Of a DNA stretch of 64,000 nt, positions 41,806-51,402 are shown piece after piece (the stretch's first letter is position 1; each line of letters starts with the position of its first letter). The stretch comes from Runella defluvii. GTDB lineage: Bacteria > Bacteroidota > Bacteroidia > Cytophagales > Spirosomataceae. The position numbers were made by a program, and so were the translations under genes. The stretch spans positions 594,347 to 658,346 of the forward strand of contig NZ_JACIBY010000003.1 of NCBI RefSeq assembly GCF_014195535.1, read 5' to 3'. The notes beneath the pieces were generated by a model. The model ran no database searches, was not told the origin of the DNA, and worked only from the letters and a program-made list of their open reading frames with translations.

Positions 41806-41975
41806 GTCAAAAATACCCTTTTTGACCCAAGCTTAATAGGGAAGTCGGTGCAATACCGACGCTGTCCCCGCAACTGTAAGTTTCGTTCGTTTGTTTTCAC
41901 TCTGCTTTGCCACTGCCCTTTTGGGGCGGGAAGGTCTGAAAACAAGAAACAAGCCAGGAGACCTGCCATTGATTA
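41806..41975 (+). ncRNA. Cobalamin riboswitch upstream of btuB
   Basis: Textbook class I cobalamin aptamer: core AATAGGGAAGTCGGTGCAAT with ACCGAC closing the stem, then CCCCGCAACTGTAAG at 41866-41880, and a perfect B12 box AAGCCAGGAGACCTGCC at 41951-41967. Downstream, TGTTCT and AGAACA (near 41985-42010) and a T8 run before the ATG look like the expression platform. It should switch off the cobalamin receptor genes when B12 is abundant. Ends are approximate. Confidence 0.95.
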
Positions 41976-42043
41976 TCCTTGATTGTGTTCTTACGGAGGA
42001 TGAGAACAGTTGAGTGCTTTTTTTTCATACTTATTTTTAAAAA

Positions 42044-43990
42044 ATGGTCAGACGTACTTCTACTGTACTCGTCTCTGTGCTTGGTATTGCTTTGGCAGGA
42101 TTCAGTCCCAACTGTTATTCCCAAAAAGAGCAAACACTCTGTGAAGTAACCGTCACGGCGGTTAAACCCGAGCGATTTATGATTGGGCAAAAAGTCAAAG
42201 ACATTGACTCCACGCAGCTTGCCCAAAATCGCTTTACAACCCTCGCCAATTTCTTGCAATTTCAGTCACCCATTGCTTTCAAAAGCTACGGAGCAGGTCA
42301 GCTTGCCACGATTTCGTTTCGAGGTACCTCATCCAGCCACACGGCTGTCTTGTGGAATGGCGTAAATATCAACTTCCCCTCTTTGGGTCAGTCAGACTTT
42401 TCAACCCTTCCGATGAGCGGTTTCGATGAAATGACGATTCAATACGGTTCGGCGGCAAGTTGCGTAGGTACTGACGCCGTTGGTGGTAGTATTTTACTTC
42501 GCTCAGTTCCTAAGTTTAACCAAACAGGGCTTCAAGCCATCGCGGGGGTAAGCGCCGAAAGCTCCAAAAATTATGCAGGACAAGCGGGGCTGAGGTTTTA
42601 TTATCCAGTGGCTAAAAATTGGAAATTATCAGGAAAAACACTCTTCTACGGAGCAGACATTCGCAACGACTTTGGCAATGAGCCGATTCAAAATAGAAAA
42701 GGAGCTCAGTACCCCGTTGAACCCATGCAAACGCTCCAAAAAGGGTTTGTTCAGGATATTTACGCCCTTCATTCCAACGGAAATCTGTTCAGTTTAAACG
42801 CCTGGGTTACCGAAAACAATCTCACTATTCAACCAAACAGTCTGAACCTGAGAGAGATTACTCAAACCAAAGCGCAGCGGTATGTGTTGTCGTACAACGT
42901 TGGAAAAACCCTCCTGAGGGCCGCTTATATCAACGATGTGTTGGACTATGGAAGGGCTGATAATACAAACCCTAGTCATACTGACATTGACCGTTATTTA
43001 TTTCGGGTCGAGCATGATTTTTCGTGGATTAAAAGCTGTGAAAGAGGCACAAACCTCAAAGTTGGTTCGGAAGTTACTCACTATGCAGCCCAAGTGGATG
43101 GCTACGGCAAAGAACTAAAAACCGAAAACCGCGCCGACTTTTATTTATTGCTTAGGTACCAGCACAGTCTGCGGTTTTCTAGTTCGCTCAACCTTCGTCA
43201 GGCGCTGGTGAGCGGCTACAATCCACCTTTTACCCCTTCGTTTGGCCTTGATTACCGCATTTTTAGCTCCCCCACCGACCGCCTCAACCTTACCACCAAT
43301 ATCGCCTACAGCTATCGCGTTCCGACCCTCAACGAACGTTATTGGGTCAACCTCGGAAACCCAGCCCTCCAACCCGAAGTTGGATTTAATAAAGAAATTG
43401 GCGCCGTTTGGAAACGGCGCACTTCCGAACACTTCCATCAGCAATACAGCATCAATGCGTTTCACAATTTGATTGACAACTGGACGTATTGGAATCCTGA
43501 CAAAAATTATAAAGTCGAAAATTTACAACAGGTACTCGCCAAAGGTATTGAAATCGAAACCAGCCATCGGGTCATCACCGCTGCTTGGGAAGCAACGGCA
43601 CAGTTTCAATACGCCTTGACGCATACTTCCCAACAAAAAGCCTACGGCCCTTATACCCAAGACATTTTGGGCAAACAGTTGATTTACGTCCCTCGGCACA
43701 GTCTCAGCGGCACGTTGGGCGTCACATCGGGAGCTTGGTCATTTACTGTTCAGCAACTCTATAACTCAGCACGTTATATCACCTTTGACCATTCAGGACG
43801 GCCCTTTCCTGGTTATTACCTGATGAACGCTTGGGCAACTTACCAGTACAAACTCAAGCAACATCGGCTTCATTTTCAGTTGCAAGGCAATAATTTGACC
43901 AACACACTATATCCCAATCTCAAGAAAAATGCGATGCCAATGCGCTCGGTATCGTTCAATGTCATTTTCATTTTCAATCAAAAAAAATAA
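42044..43990 (+). CDS. btuB: TonB-dependent cobalamin receptor (BtuB-like)
   Basis: Outer-membrane receptor of 648 residues, the size of BtuB, with a signal peptide (ends near CYSQKE), a TonB-box-like EVTVTAV, a plug (SFRGTSSSHTAVLWNGVNI) and a barrel ending in an aromatic strand (FNVIFIFNQ). It has no carboxypeptidase-like domain, unlike the other receptors here. Control by a cobalamin riboswitch and linkage to a BtuG-like lipoprotein, whose gene starts four bases beyond the stop, identify the ligand as a corrinoid by context. The inner-membrane BtuCDF genes are not in the window. Confidence 0.9.
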   Translation: MVRRTSTVLVSVLGIALAGFSPNCYSQKEQTLCEVTVTAVKPERFMIGQKVKDIDSTQLAQNRFTTLANFLQFQSPIAFKSYGAGQLATISFRGTSSSHTAVLWNGVNINFPSLGQSDFSTLPMSGFDEMTIQYGSAASCVGTDAVGGSILLRSVPKFNQTGLQAIAGVSAESSKNYAGQAGLRFYYPVAKNWKLSGKTLFYGADIRNDFGNEPIQNRKGAQYPVEPMQTLQKGFVQDIYALHSNGNLFSLNAWVTENNLTIQPNSLNLREITQTKAQRYVLSYNVGKTLLRAAYINDVLDYGRADNTNPSHTDIDRYLFRVEHDFSWIKSCERGTNLKVGSEVTHYAAQVDGYGKELKTENRADFYLLLRYQHSLRFSSSLNLRQALVSGYNPPFTPSFGLDYRIFSSPTDRLNLTTNIAYSYRVPTLNERYWVNLGNPALQPEVGFNKEIGAVWKRRTSEHFHQQYSINAFHNLIDNWTYWNPDKNYKVENLQQVLAKGIEIETSHRVITAAWEATAQFQYALTHTSQQKAYGPYTQDILGKQLIYVPRHSLSGTLGVTSGAWSFTVQQLYNSARYITFDHSGRPFPGYYLMNAWATYQYKLKQHRLHFQLQGNNLTNTLYPNLKKNAMPMRSVSFNVIFIFNQKK

Positions 43991-43994
43991 ATTC

Positions 43995-45092
43995 ATGAAA
44001 ATCAACTCCATTTTAGTTGCACTCTTTACTGTAAGTATTTTTGCTTCTTGTGAAAAAAACGAAACCGAACCTTTACAACCCTACGACACGGGCGTGATTG
44101 TTGTCAACAGTGGAAATTTCTCAGACAATAACGGCACACTTAGCTTGATTCAACGCACTGGTCAAACCACAGTTACTGATATTTTCCAAAAAGAAAACAT
44201 GCGTTCTATTTCGGGAGGCTTGAGTGGCTACGCCGAAGTAAATGACAAAGGCATTATTCTGGTCGATAATTCGACGGCGGGCAAGGATGCCATCGAAATC
44301 GTAAACGCCCGCACCTTTAAAACCGTAGCAACGATTCCTTCTGCCGAAATTGAAAATCCGCGCACTGTCATCAAGGTTTCCGAAACAAAAGCGTACGTCA
44401 GTGCGTGGGATGCAACGGGCGATTTCTCTAATTTTTACAAAAACCCAGGCTACATCGCGGTGTTGGATTTGACATCGAACAAGATTGCGAAAAAAATCGC
44501 CGTCCAAAACGGCGCCGAATCGCTGGCATTGGTAGGAAATGAAGTGTATGTCGGAAACACAGGTTCGGGAAAAACCGTCTTAACTGTGATTGACGTCACA
44601 ACGGATGCCGTAAAACAAACAATTGAAGTAGGTCGCAATCCAAGCATCATTGGCGTGGACGCAAGCAGCAAACTTTGGGTATATGCAGGAGGTGAGCTTC
44701 AAAAGATAAATACCAGCTCAAAAACGGTAGAAAATAAGCTTAAAATCACCGCTTCTAACGCGTCAAAATCGCCCAGTTCGTTTGTGTTGAGTGCCGACAA
44801 AGCCACGATTTACTATACGTTCTCGTTTTATGATGCCGCAGACAACTACGTTCAAAAAGGTGAAACCTACAGTTTCAGCACGACAAGTACGGCCATTGAA
44901 GCCAAAACACCTTTTATCAATCGCCTATTTAGTGGTGGCTTGGCCGTTGACCCACAAACGGGCGATTTGTACGCAGGTTTAGTTCCCTCTTACAAACAAG
45001 CAGGTTACGTTTTCCGCTACAAAGCCAACGGTACCCTCATTGATTCAGTAAGGGCCGAAATTGCGCCTAGCAAGTTTTTCTTCAAAAAATAA
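43995..45092 (+). CDS. btuG: BtuG-like surface lipoprotein, beta-propeller (DUF5074/YncE type)
   Basis: Lipoprotein of 365 residues from the ATG at 43995, after in-frame codons that overlap btuB. Lipobox Cys19 (SIFASC) is followed by repeated beta-propeller blades with YncE-like motifs (GVIVVNSGNFSDNNGTL, GYIAVLDLTSNKI, GKTVLTVIDVTT, GGLAVDPQTGDLYAGL). In Bacteroides, BtuG is a seven-bladed surface lipoprotein that captures cobalamin and passes it to BtuB. The adjacent cobalamin receptor and riboswitch argue for the same role. The lipoprotein should be on the cell surface. Confidence 0.82.
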   Translation: MKINSILVALFTVSIFASCEKNETEPLQPYDTGVIVVNSGNFSDNNGTLSLIQRTGQTTVTDIFQKENMRSISGGLSGYAEVNDKGIILVDNSTAGKDAIEIVNARTFKTVATIPSAEIENPRTVIKVSETKAYVSAWDATGDFSNFYKNPGYIAVLDLTSNKIAKKIAVQNGAESLALVGNEVYVGNTGSGKTVLTVIDVTTDAVKQTIEVGRNPSIIGVDASSKLWVYAGGELQKINTSSKTVENKLKITASNASKSPSSFVLSADKATIYYTFSFYDAADNYVQKGETYSFSTTSTAIEAKTPFINRLFSGGLAVDPQTGDLYAGLVPSYKQAGYVFRYKANGTLIDSVRAEIAPSKFFFKK

Positions 45093-45130
45093 GCATTGTT
45101 ATCCACCCGTTATAAGTTAGCCATATTGCC

Positions 45131-45165
45131 GAAGGGAGTATCCAAGCGGATACTCCCTTCTTTTA
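45131..45165 (+). terminator. Intrinsic terminator after btuG
   Basis: Perfect 13-bp stem GAAGGGAGTATCC / GGATACTCCCTTC with loop AAGC, followed by TTTTATCCC. It lies 38 bases after the stop. Confidence 0.92.
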
Positions 45166-45259
45166 TCCCAAATCCGCCCTTTACGCCCCCCTCTTAGTAG
45201 CCCAAACCGTCCCAAGGTTCGTATAATAATCAGCTACAAACTTCATTAACCTTCGGACA

Positions 45260-47398
45260 ATGCCCCCTATTCTACTAGCTTTTCTTATCGCTTTTACCCC
45301 CGCTTTTTACGTCGCGGCCCAACCCTCAGCTATCTACTACCAAGACATAAAAACCGACATTGCGCTTCCTACTGAGGCTGGAAAAAATACGTTAAAGCTT
45401 TTCCAGTCGAAAGACCAACGAATCTGCGTTACTTCGACGGGTATTTTTCGGTTCAAATCAGGGAAATGGACGGGACAAAGGCAACCCATCGAATTGACCA
45501 ACGCTTCCTTAGATAGCGATGGAAATGTGTGGATGGCGACTGCTCGGGGCATTTATTCCGAAAAAAAAGAGAAACAAATCACCCAACCGCCGCTTTCAGC
45601 AACAGATACCATCTTGACTCTTTTTTGGGAAACCCCTAAGCAACTTTGGGTGGGCACCAACAACGGCCTAATGGGCTGGAATGGGCAATGGATGGCTTTG
45701 CCCCAACACAAAGGAAGCCGTGTAAATAGCATTGCCAAAGACACCCAAGGACAACTTTTCGTCGCCACCAACCGTGGGCTTTGGCGACGTACCAATGGGC
45801 GATGGTTTAACCTCGACGAAAGCCTCATGGCCGTGGGCAACAAAGAAATGTATTTTGCCCTGACCAATTACAACAACGAGCAAGACATGGTTTATAGTAG
45901 TCCTTGGTCGGTGGGATGTATTGCCAACGACGGGAATCATTGGGTGCTTAGAGCCACCGACGGGCTTCCTTACGGGCCTGTTACGGTACTTACGCCTTTC
46001 GCAAACGGGCTTTGGATCGGGACTCAAAAAGGATTGATAAAAAAAGATAGTCGCTGGCAATACTACCACGGCAAACGCTGGCTTCCCGACAACCAAGTGA
46101 ATGACATTTTAGTCGTTGACTCACTGACAGTTTGGGTAGCGACGCCGCAAGGAATTGCCCAAATTCAGCAACAAGCGATGACCTTGGAAGAAAAAGCCAA
46201 ACGAATCGAACAGACGATTGCGCTACGGCATAATCGCCGTGGGTTGGTCAACCATTCTCATCTAAAAGTGGCGGGGGATATTTCGACAAGTTACCTCAAC
46301 AACGAAGACAACGACGGCTTGTGGACGGCCTGTTATTTGGTCGCCGAATGTTTTCATTATGCCTCTACGGGCGACTCTTCAGCAAAAAACCGAGCCATTC
46401 GCACCTTTGAAGCCCTAGAACGACTCGAAAAAGTTTCGGGCATTTCGGGTTATCCTGCCCGTTCGTATGCCTTAGCCACTGACCCCATTACGCAGTCGCG
46501 GTCGCCACACCCAAAACTCTGGCACCCTTCGCCCGACGGACAGTGGCAATGGTTGGACGACACCAGTTCGGACGAAATCACAGGTCATATTTTTGCCTTA
46601 CCTATATTTTATGATTTGGTGGCCAACGATGAACAAAAAGTAAGAACGAAACAGCTCATCAAACGCACCGTTGACCATATCATTGACCACAATTATCACT
46701 TGATTGACTTCGACGGCAAGCCAACCCGTTGGGGAGTTTGGCATCCCGATTCGCTCAATCATTCGCCCAATTGGATGTACGAACGGGGACTCAATTCGTT
46801 ACAAATTTTGTCTTTTCTCAAAACCGCTTACCACTTTACAGGTGATGAAAAGTACGAAAAACACTATCACTATTTGGTAAATCAACACGGTTATGCCAAA
46901 AATGCCCTGCAAGCCAAGGTTTTTGGGCCGTTTGAAACCAGCCATTCTGACGATATTCTGAACTTTTTTCCTTATTATGGTTTGCTCAATTACACAAAAG
47001 CAGACCCCAATCGCGAACTCTACCTCAAAAGCCTCGAACGAAGCTGGAAAGCCGTTAAGTCTGACCACATGCCTATCTGGAACGTAATGGCAAGTGTGAT
47101 GCTGCGCAAAGATTGTGATGTAGCCATCGCTTTGGAAGAAATCCAGCAGTTTCCGCTCGACTTGATTAATTGGCGAATGGAAAACAGTCATCGTTGGGAT
47201 TTACCCAAAGACCCGTTGATAAGCCGTTTCCGCCGTCTTCAATCCACCGAGCCCATCCCTACCCCCGAAAGCGGTGTCTCACGCTGGAACACCAACCCAA
47301 AAGAATTTGATTCGGGCGATGGTGGCAAAACCGAAGACAGTGGTTCCTACTTTCTTTTTGCGTATTGGATGGGGCGGTATTATGGATTCTGGGAATAG
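45260..47398 (+). CDS. Exported beta-propeller (two-component regulator type) plus alpha/alpha-toroid protein
   Basis: Protein of 712 residues with a signal peptide (ends near FYVAAQP). The N-terminal ~300 residues contain repeated regulatory-propeller blades (DSDGNVWMATARGIY, QLWVGTNNGLMGW, GLWIGTQKGLI, VWVATPQGIAQ), typical of the sensor half of hybrid kinases. The C-terminal ~370 residues are helical and resemble an alpha/alpha-toroid (DGLWTACYLVAECFHYA, HVFALPIFYDL-like, WMYERGLNSLQILSFLKTAYHF). No kinase or TM follows the propeller. It may be a glycan-acting or binding protein; the toroid part has no firm family. It is a single gene. Confidence 0.7.
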   Translation: MPPILLAFLIAFTPAFYVAAQPSAIYYQDIKTDIALPTEAGKNTLKLFQSKDQRICVTSTGIFRFKSGKWTGQRQPIELTNASLDSDGNVWMATARGIYSEKKEKQITQPPLSATDTILTLFWETPKQLWVGTNNGLMGWNGQWMALPQHKGSRVNSIAKDTQGQLFVATNRGLWRRTNGRWFNLDESLMAVGNKEMYFALTNYNNEQDMVYSSPWSVGCIANDGNHWVLRATDGLPYGPVTVLTPFANGLWIGTQKGLIKKDSRWQYYHGKRWLPDNQVNDILVVDSLTVWVATPQGIAQIQQQAMTLEEKAKRIEQTIALRHNRRGLVNHSHLKVAGDISTSYLNNEDNDGLWTACYLVAECFHYASTGDSSAKNRAIRTFEALERLEKVSGISGYPARSYALATDPITQSRSPHPKLWHPSPDGQWQWLDDTSSDEITGHIFALPIFYDLVANDEQKVRTKQLIKRTVDHIIDHNYHLIDFDGKPTRWGVWHPDSLNHSPNWMYERGLNSLQILSFLKTAYHFTGDEKYEKHYHYLVNQHGYAKNALQAKVFGPFETSHSDDILNFFPYYGLLNYTKADPNRELYLKSLERSWKAVKSDHMPIWNVMASVMLRKDCDVAIALEEIQQFPLDLINWRMENSHRWDLPKDPLISRFRRLQSTEPIPTPESGVSRWNTNPKEFDSGDGGKTEDSGSYFLFAYWMGRYYGFWE

Positions 47399-47419
47399 GG
47401 GTTTCTTCACAAAAAGCAC

Positions 47420-47445
47420 TATATTTGCATCATTGTTGCAAATAT
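47420..47445 (+). promoter_or_regulatory. Promoter with overlapping 9-7-9 inverted repeat
   Basis: The -7 box TATATTTG (47420-47427) is overlapped by a perfect inverted repeat ATATTTGCA (47421-47429) / TGCAAATAT (47437-47445) with a seven-base spacer. A repressor bound here would cover the -7 box and start site of the flavoprotein gene. Confidence 0.6.
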
Positions 47446-47471
47446 AATCTTCCCTGCTTATTCCACATAGT

Positions 47472-48377
47472 ATGTCATTTCAAACACACGACGTCATCAT
47501 CATCGGCGGTAGCTTTGCGGGTCTTTCGGCGGCGATGGGCCTTGGCCGCGCGCTACGAAACGTGCTTATCATTGATAATCAATTGCCTTGCAATCGCCAA
47601 ACACCTCATTCTCACAACTTTCTGACGCAAGATGGAGAGCCCCCCCTCCTTATTTTAGCGAAAGCACGCCAACAGGTACTTGCCTATTCCACCATCGACT
47701 GGAAAATAGGCACTGCCGTTCAAGCCCATAAAAGTGAAAACGGATTCGAAATCGTTCTTCAAAGTGGCGAAACCTACGGAGCTAAAAAACTCTTGTTTGC
47801 CACGGGTATCAAAGATAACTTGGAGACATTCAAAGGACTTTCAGCGTGTTGGGGTATTTCGGTCATTCACTGCCCCTATTGCCACGGTTTTGAGGTAAAA
47901 AATACCCCAACGGCCGTCATTGGCAACGGCGACGAAGGTTTTGAATACGTAAAAATGATTTCTAATTGGACCAAAGAGTTGACACTCTGTACAAACGGCC
48001 CGTCAACCTTGAGTCCAGAACAACGTTTGAAATTGGCTAAAAATGGCATTCAAATGATTGAAGGCGAAATCGACGAGTTTGTACACCAAAATGGACAGAT
48101 TGAGCACCTTTTACTCAAAAATCAAGAAAAACTACCCGTTCAGGCGGTCTATTATCGTCCCTCGTTTGTTCAACACACTGATCTCCCTGCCCAACTTGGC
48201 TGCGAACTGACGCCACAAGGGTATATTCAAGTCAATGAAATGCTGCAAACCAGCCAACCTGGCATACTGGCCGCTGGTGACAACACCTCCCCTTTTCGTT
48301 CGGTGGCCAATGCCGTCGCTAAGGGTTCGATGGCAGCGGCGGTTTTAAATCGAGAACTTATTGAGGAGTCGTTCTAA
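47472..48377 (+). CDS. Thioredoxin-reductase-like FAD/NAD(P)-binding oxidoreductase
   Basis: Protein of 301 residues. The FAD dinucleotide motif is IIIGGSFAGLSAAMGLGRA at residues 9-27, the second Rossmann motif is VIGNGDEG near 155, and a CPYC pair (Cys134/Cys137) is in the position of the thioredoxin-reductase redox disulfide, here in HCPYCHGFEV. GILAAGDNTSPFR is the FAD-binding end. This CPYCHGFE class is an oxidoreductase of uncertain partner rather than the housekeeping TrxB. Control by a palindromic operator suggests a stress or redox response. Confidence 0.85.
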   Translation: MSFQTHDVIIIGGSFAGLSAAMGLGRALRNVLIIDNQLPCNRQTPHSHNFLTQDGEPPLLILAKARQQVLAYSTIDWKIGTAVQAHKSENGFEIVLQSGETYGAKKLLFATGIKDNLETFKGLSACWGISVIHCPYCHGFEVKNTPTAVIGNGDEGFEYVKMISNWTKELTLCTNGPSTLSPEQRLKLAKNGIQMIEGEIDEFVHQNGQIEHLLLKNQEKLPVQAVYYRPSFVQHTDLPAQLGCELTPQGYIQVNEMLQTSQPGILAAGDNTSPFRSVANAVAKGSMAAAVLNRELIEESF

Positions 48378-48486
48378 ATATTTTTTTCATTTTTTTTTGC
48401 GGTTGATGCAACCTTCTTGCTTGAGATTGCATCTTATAGACATAACAGCAAGTTGAAAGCAAAGCAATCCATGAAATAAGTAAAAC

Positions 48487-48533
48487 AAAAGGCAGTAGTT
48501 AGGAGCATTGATTTTGCCTAACTGCTGCCTTTT
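48487..48533 (+). terminator. Hairpin downstream of the flavoprotein gene
   Basis: AAAAGGCAGTAGTTAGG / CCTAACTGCTGCCTTTT, 17 bp with one mismatch. It lies 110 bases after the stop, in an otherwise gene-free 294-base gap; downstream of it lie A-rich runs and the next promoter. Confidence 0.65.
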
Positions 48534-48626
48534 GTAGCAAAAAAAGCAGTTTTTACAGCCAAAACCGCTTATCTAAAAAAATCTACCGCTTATGTAAAAA
48601 AAGGTAGCTTGCAATGCACAGTACTA

Positions 48627-48634
48627 TACCTTTG
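48627..48634 (+). promoter_or_regulatory. -7 promoter box of the barrel gene at 48672
   Basis: TACCTTTG, an exact TAnnTTTG match, 37 bases before the ATG. TTGC at 48609 lies near the -33 position. Confidence 0.45.
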
Positions 48635-48671
48635 AAGCGGTAATTAATAACAGCCATTTTAAACAGTAGCC

Positions 48672-51116
48672 ATGAAAACTTCTAGCAGCTTCATCGCAGC
48701 ATTCGTTTTGCTTTGTTCCAATGTGATTGCACAGTCTCCTTCAAAGGGAAAAATCACGGGAGATGTAAAAGAATCAGCAACAAAACCACTTCCTTTCGCC
48801 ACGGTTTTGTTGCTTAACGCCAAGGACTCTACCCTCGCCAAAGGGGCTATTTCGAGCGAATCTGGCACTTACGAATTTGAAAACATTTCGCTTGGTCGGT
48901 ATTTGATTTCGGCCACCATGGTAGGTTTCCAGAAATCATTCTCTGCACCTTTTGAACTAAAAGAAGGCCAACTTAGCCTGAAAGTCCCCTCGCTTATCGT
49001 TGCTGAAAACACCCAAACGCTTCAAGAGGTGAAGGTAGTTTCCAAAAAACCATTTGTAGAGCAACAAGTCGATCGCATGGTTGTCAACGTGGAAAACAAC
49101 ATTGGTTCGGCGGGTGGAACCGCCCTCGAAGTGCTTGAAAAAGCCCCAGGTGTGACCATCGACCGCCAAAACGACCGCCTCCAGTTTAAAGGTCGCCAAG
49201 GAGTGATGGTGATGATTGATGGGAAGTTGCAACAAATTTCGATGCAAGATTTGATGAACATGTTGCAGTCGATGCCGAGTGATAACGTTGAGAAAATTGA
49301 ACTTATCTCCAACCCTCCTGCAAAGTACGATGCCGCTGGAAATACGGGTCTTATCAACATTGTGCTGAAGAAAAACAAAAATTTTGGAACGAACGGAAAC
49401 TATACGTTGGGTGCTGGCTACGGCCGCTATGAGAAACTAAACGGCTCGCTGGGGCTCAACTACCGCAATGCCAAATACAATGCGTTTGGAAACGTAAGTG
49501 TCTTTCACGGGCGCTTTCAAAATACCCAAGACATCGACCGTACGATTGCATTTCAAGACCAAGTTACGTACATGGACCAAAACAGTCCACGCGTAGGAAA
49601 TCCGCAAAATGTGAGTTTTCGGGGCGGGGTTGACTTTTTTGTCACCAAAAAAACGACCATCGGGGTATTAGCAACTGGTTTTCTCAACCAGTTTAAAATG
49701 AATGGTGTTTCAAGAACGGATTTCCGCGATAAAAACCAAACACTAACAAGCCGTTTTGAAACAGATACTTACAACCACAACCGTTTGGATAATTATACGG
49801 CCAACGTCAACCTTAAACATGATTTAGGAAAAGGACGTGAGCTGACTGCCGATGCTGATTACTCAATTTTTAATGGCAACTCTGGCAATGATTTACGTAC
49901 GACCTACTTCTCCCCTAGCGATGAAATCACCAGCAAGGATGTATTCCGAAACATCATGCCTTCAAACATTCAAATCGCGGGTGCAAAAATTGACTATATC
50001 CACCCTCTAAAAAAAGGGAAAATAGAAACAGGTGCCAAAAGTAGCTTTGTGAATACCGACAACGACATGCGTTTTGAAACCCAAGTAGATAACGTTTGGA
50101 CGCTTGATCCAACTCGCTCTAACCAGTTCATTTACAAAGAAAACATCAATGCTGCTTATCTTAATTATAGCACGTCATTGAACAAAAAAACGCAGGTACA
50201 ATTGGGCTTCCGCGCCGAGCATACTCATTCGCAGGGTAACTCAGTGACGCTCAACAACGTCGTGGATCGCAACTACGTCAACTTGTTCCCAAGTGTGTTT
50301 GTATCTCGTTCGCTTGATACCAACAACGTCTTGAATGTCTCGTACAGCCGCCGTATCGACCGTCCCAATTACCGCAACTTGAACCCGTTCCAGTTTTTCC
50401 TTGACCCTTATACGTTCCAACAAGGAAATCCGAACTTGCGTCCACAGTTTACCAATTCGTTCCAAATTACCCACGTCTTCAAAGGGGCATTTTCAACCTC
50501 CTTGGGATACAGTCGCATCAATGACGTGATTGCGGACCAAATTCCGAAACAAATTGCGTCAGAAAACAAGACCTACGTAACCACCGAAAACTTAGACCAC
50601 CAAGACAGTTATAACCTGACCTTTAGTATTCCTGTGACGGTTAAAAAATGGTGGACAATGCAGAATAACATCAGCGCGTTTTACAACCGCTACCGCTCGT
50701 TCTACTACGGTGCCGACCTCGACTTGGGGCAATTTGGAGCAACGGTATTTATGACCAACAACTTCACTTTACCGAAAGGATACACGGCCGAATTGAGCGG
50801 TTTTTGGAACTCGCCAACCCAATATAACCTCTTACAAGCCAAGGCACAAGGACAAATCAGTGCTGGTTTTGCCAAGTCGTTATGGAACCGCAAAGCCTCT
50901 CTGCGCGTAAACGTGAACGATATTTTCTTCCTGAACCGCTTTGCAGGAACGGTGAAATACCAAGATTTGAATTTCAAAGTATATTCTCGCTGGGAAAGCC
51001 GCCAAGTACGGGTATCATTTACCTATCGTTTCGGAAATCAAAACGTGAAAGCAGCTCGCCAACGTAGCACAAGTACCGACGACATCCGCAACCGCGCCAA
51101 CTCGGGTCAGAACTAG
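48672..51116 (+). CDS. TonB-receptor-family outer-membrane beta-barrel protein
   Basis: Protein of 814 residues with a signal peptide (ends near NVIAQSP), a carboxypeptidase-like domain (about 28-110, KPLPFATVLLL), a plug-like region (VDRMVVNVENNIGSAGGTA, IELISNPPAKYDAAGNTGLINIVLK in part) and a barrel with a C-terminal aromatic strand. The PPAKYDAAGNTGLINI pattern is typical of the outer-membrane beta-barrel (OMP_b-brl_3) family of Bacteroidetes. No SusD partner is beside it, so it is not a Sus pair; substrate unknown. Confidence 0.88.
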   Translation: MKTSSSFIAAFVLLCSNVIAQSPSKGKITGDVKESATKPLPFATVLLLNAKDSTLAKGAISSESGTYEFENISLGRYLISATMVGFQKSFSAPFELKEGQLSLKVPSLIVAENTQTLQEVKVVSKKPFVEQQVDRMVVNVENNIGSAGGTALEVLEKAPGVTIDRQNDRLQFKGRQGVMVMIDGKLQQISMQDLMNMLQSMPSDNVEKIELISNPPAKYDAAGNTGLINIVLKKNKNFGTNGNYTLGAGYGRYEKLNGSLGLNYRNAKYNAFGNVSVFHGRFQNTQDIDRTIAFQDQVTYMDQNSPRVGNPQNVSFRGGVDFFVTKKTTIGVLATGFLNQFKMNGVSRTDFRDKNQTLTSRFETDTYNHNRLDNYTANVNLKHDLGKGRELTADADYSIFNGNSGNDLRTTYFSPSDEITSKDVFRNIMPSNIQIAGAKIDYIHPLKKGKIETGAKSSFVNTDNDMRFETQVDNVWTLDPTRSNQFIYKENINAAYLNYSTSLNKKTQVQLGFRAEHTHSQGNSVTLNNVVDRNYVNLFPSVFVSRSLDTNNVLNVSYSRRIDRPNYRNLNPFQFFLDPYTFQQGNPNLRPQFTNSFQITHVFKGAFSTSLGYSRINDVIADQIPKQIASENKTYVTTENLDHQDSYNLTFSIPVTVKKWWTMQNNISAFYNRYRSFYYGADLDLGQFGATVFMTNNFTLPKGYTAELSGFWNSPTQYNLLQAKAQGQISAGFAKSLWNRKASLRVNVNDIFFLNRFAGTVKYQDLNFKVYSRWESRQVRVSFTYRFGNQNVKAARQRSTSTDDIRNRANSGQN

Positions 51117-51186
51117 CAAAAAACAAGGGTCGGAAAACGAACCCGCCCTTTCAACGATATTTTAGTTTAGGTTAAGAAAACGTCGG

Positions 51187-51220
51187 AAAGCCATGCTTTG
51201 ATTAAGGCATGGCTTTTTTT
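51187..51220 (+). terminator. Intrinsic terminator of the barrel gene
   Basis: Perfect 10-bp stem AAAGCCATGC / GCATGGCTTT followed by TTTTATTT, 70 bases past the stop. Confidence 0.88.
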
Positions 51221-51402
51221 ATTTAGGCTTTTTAGTACCTTGTTGCCCTATTTTTACGTTAAACATTGGAATTAAGTGACAGAGCAAAAATTTCAGAGTA
51301 TTTGCTTTAATGTAATTCGTTGATTTTAAACGGATAACAATTAACAGATAACGATTAACTTGTGCTTTAGCACTTAAACCTCCCTCAATTAAACAAAACG
51401 CC

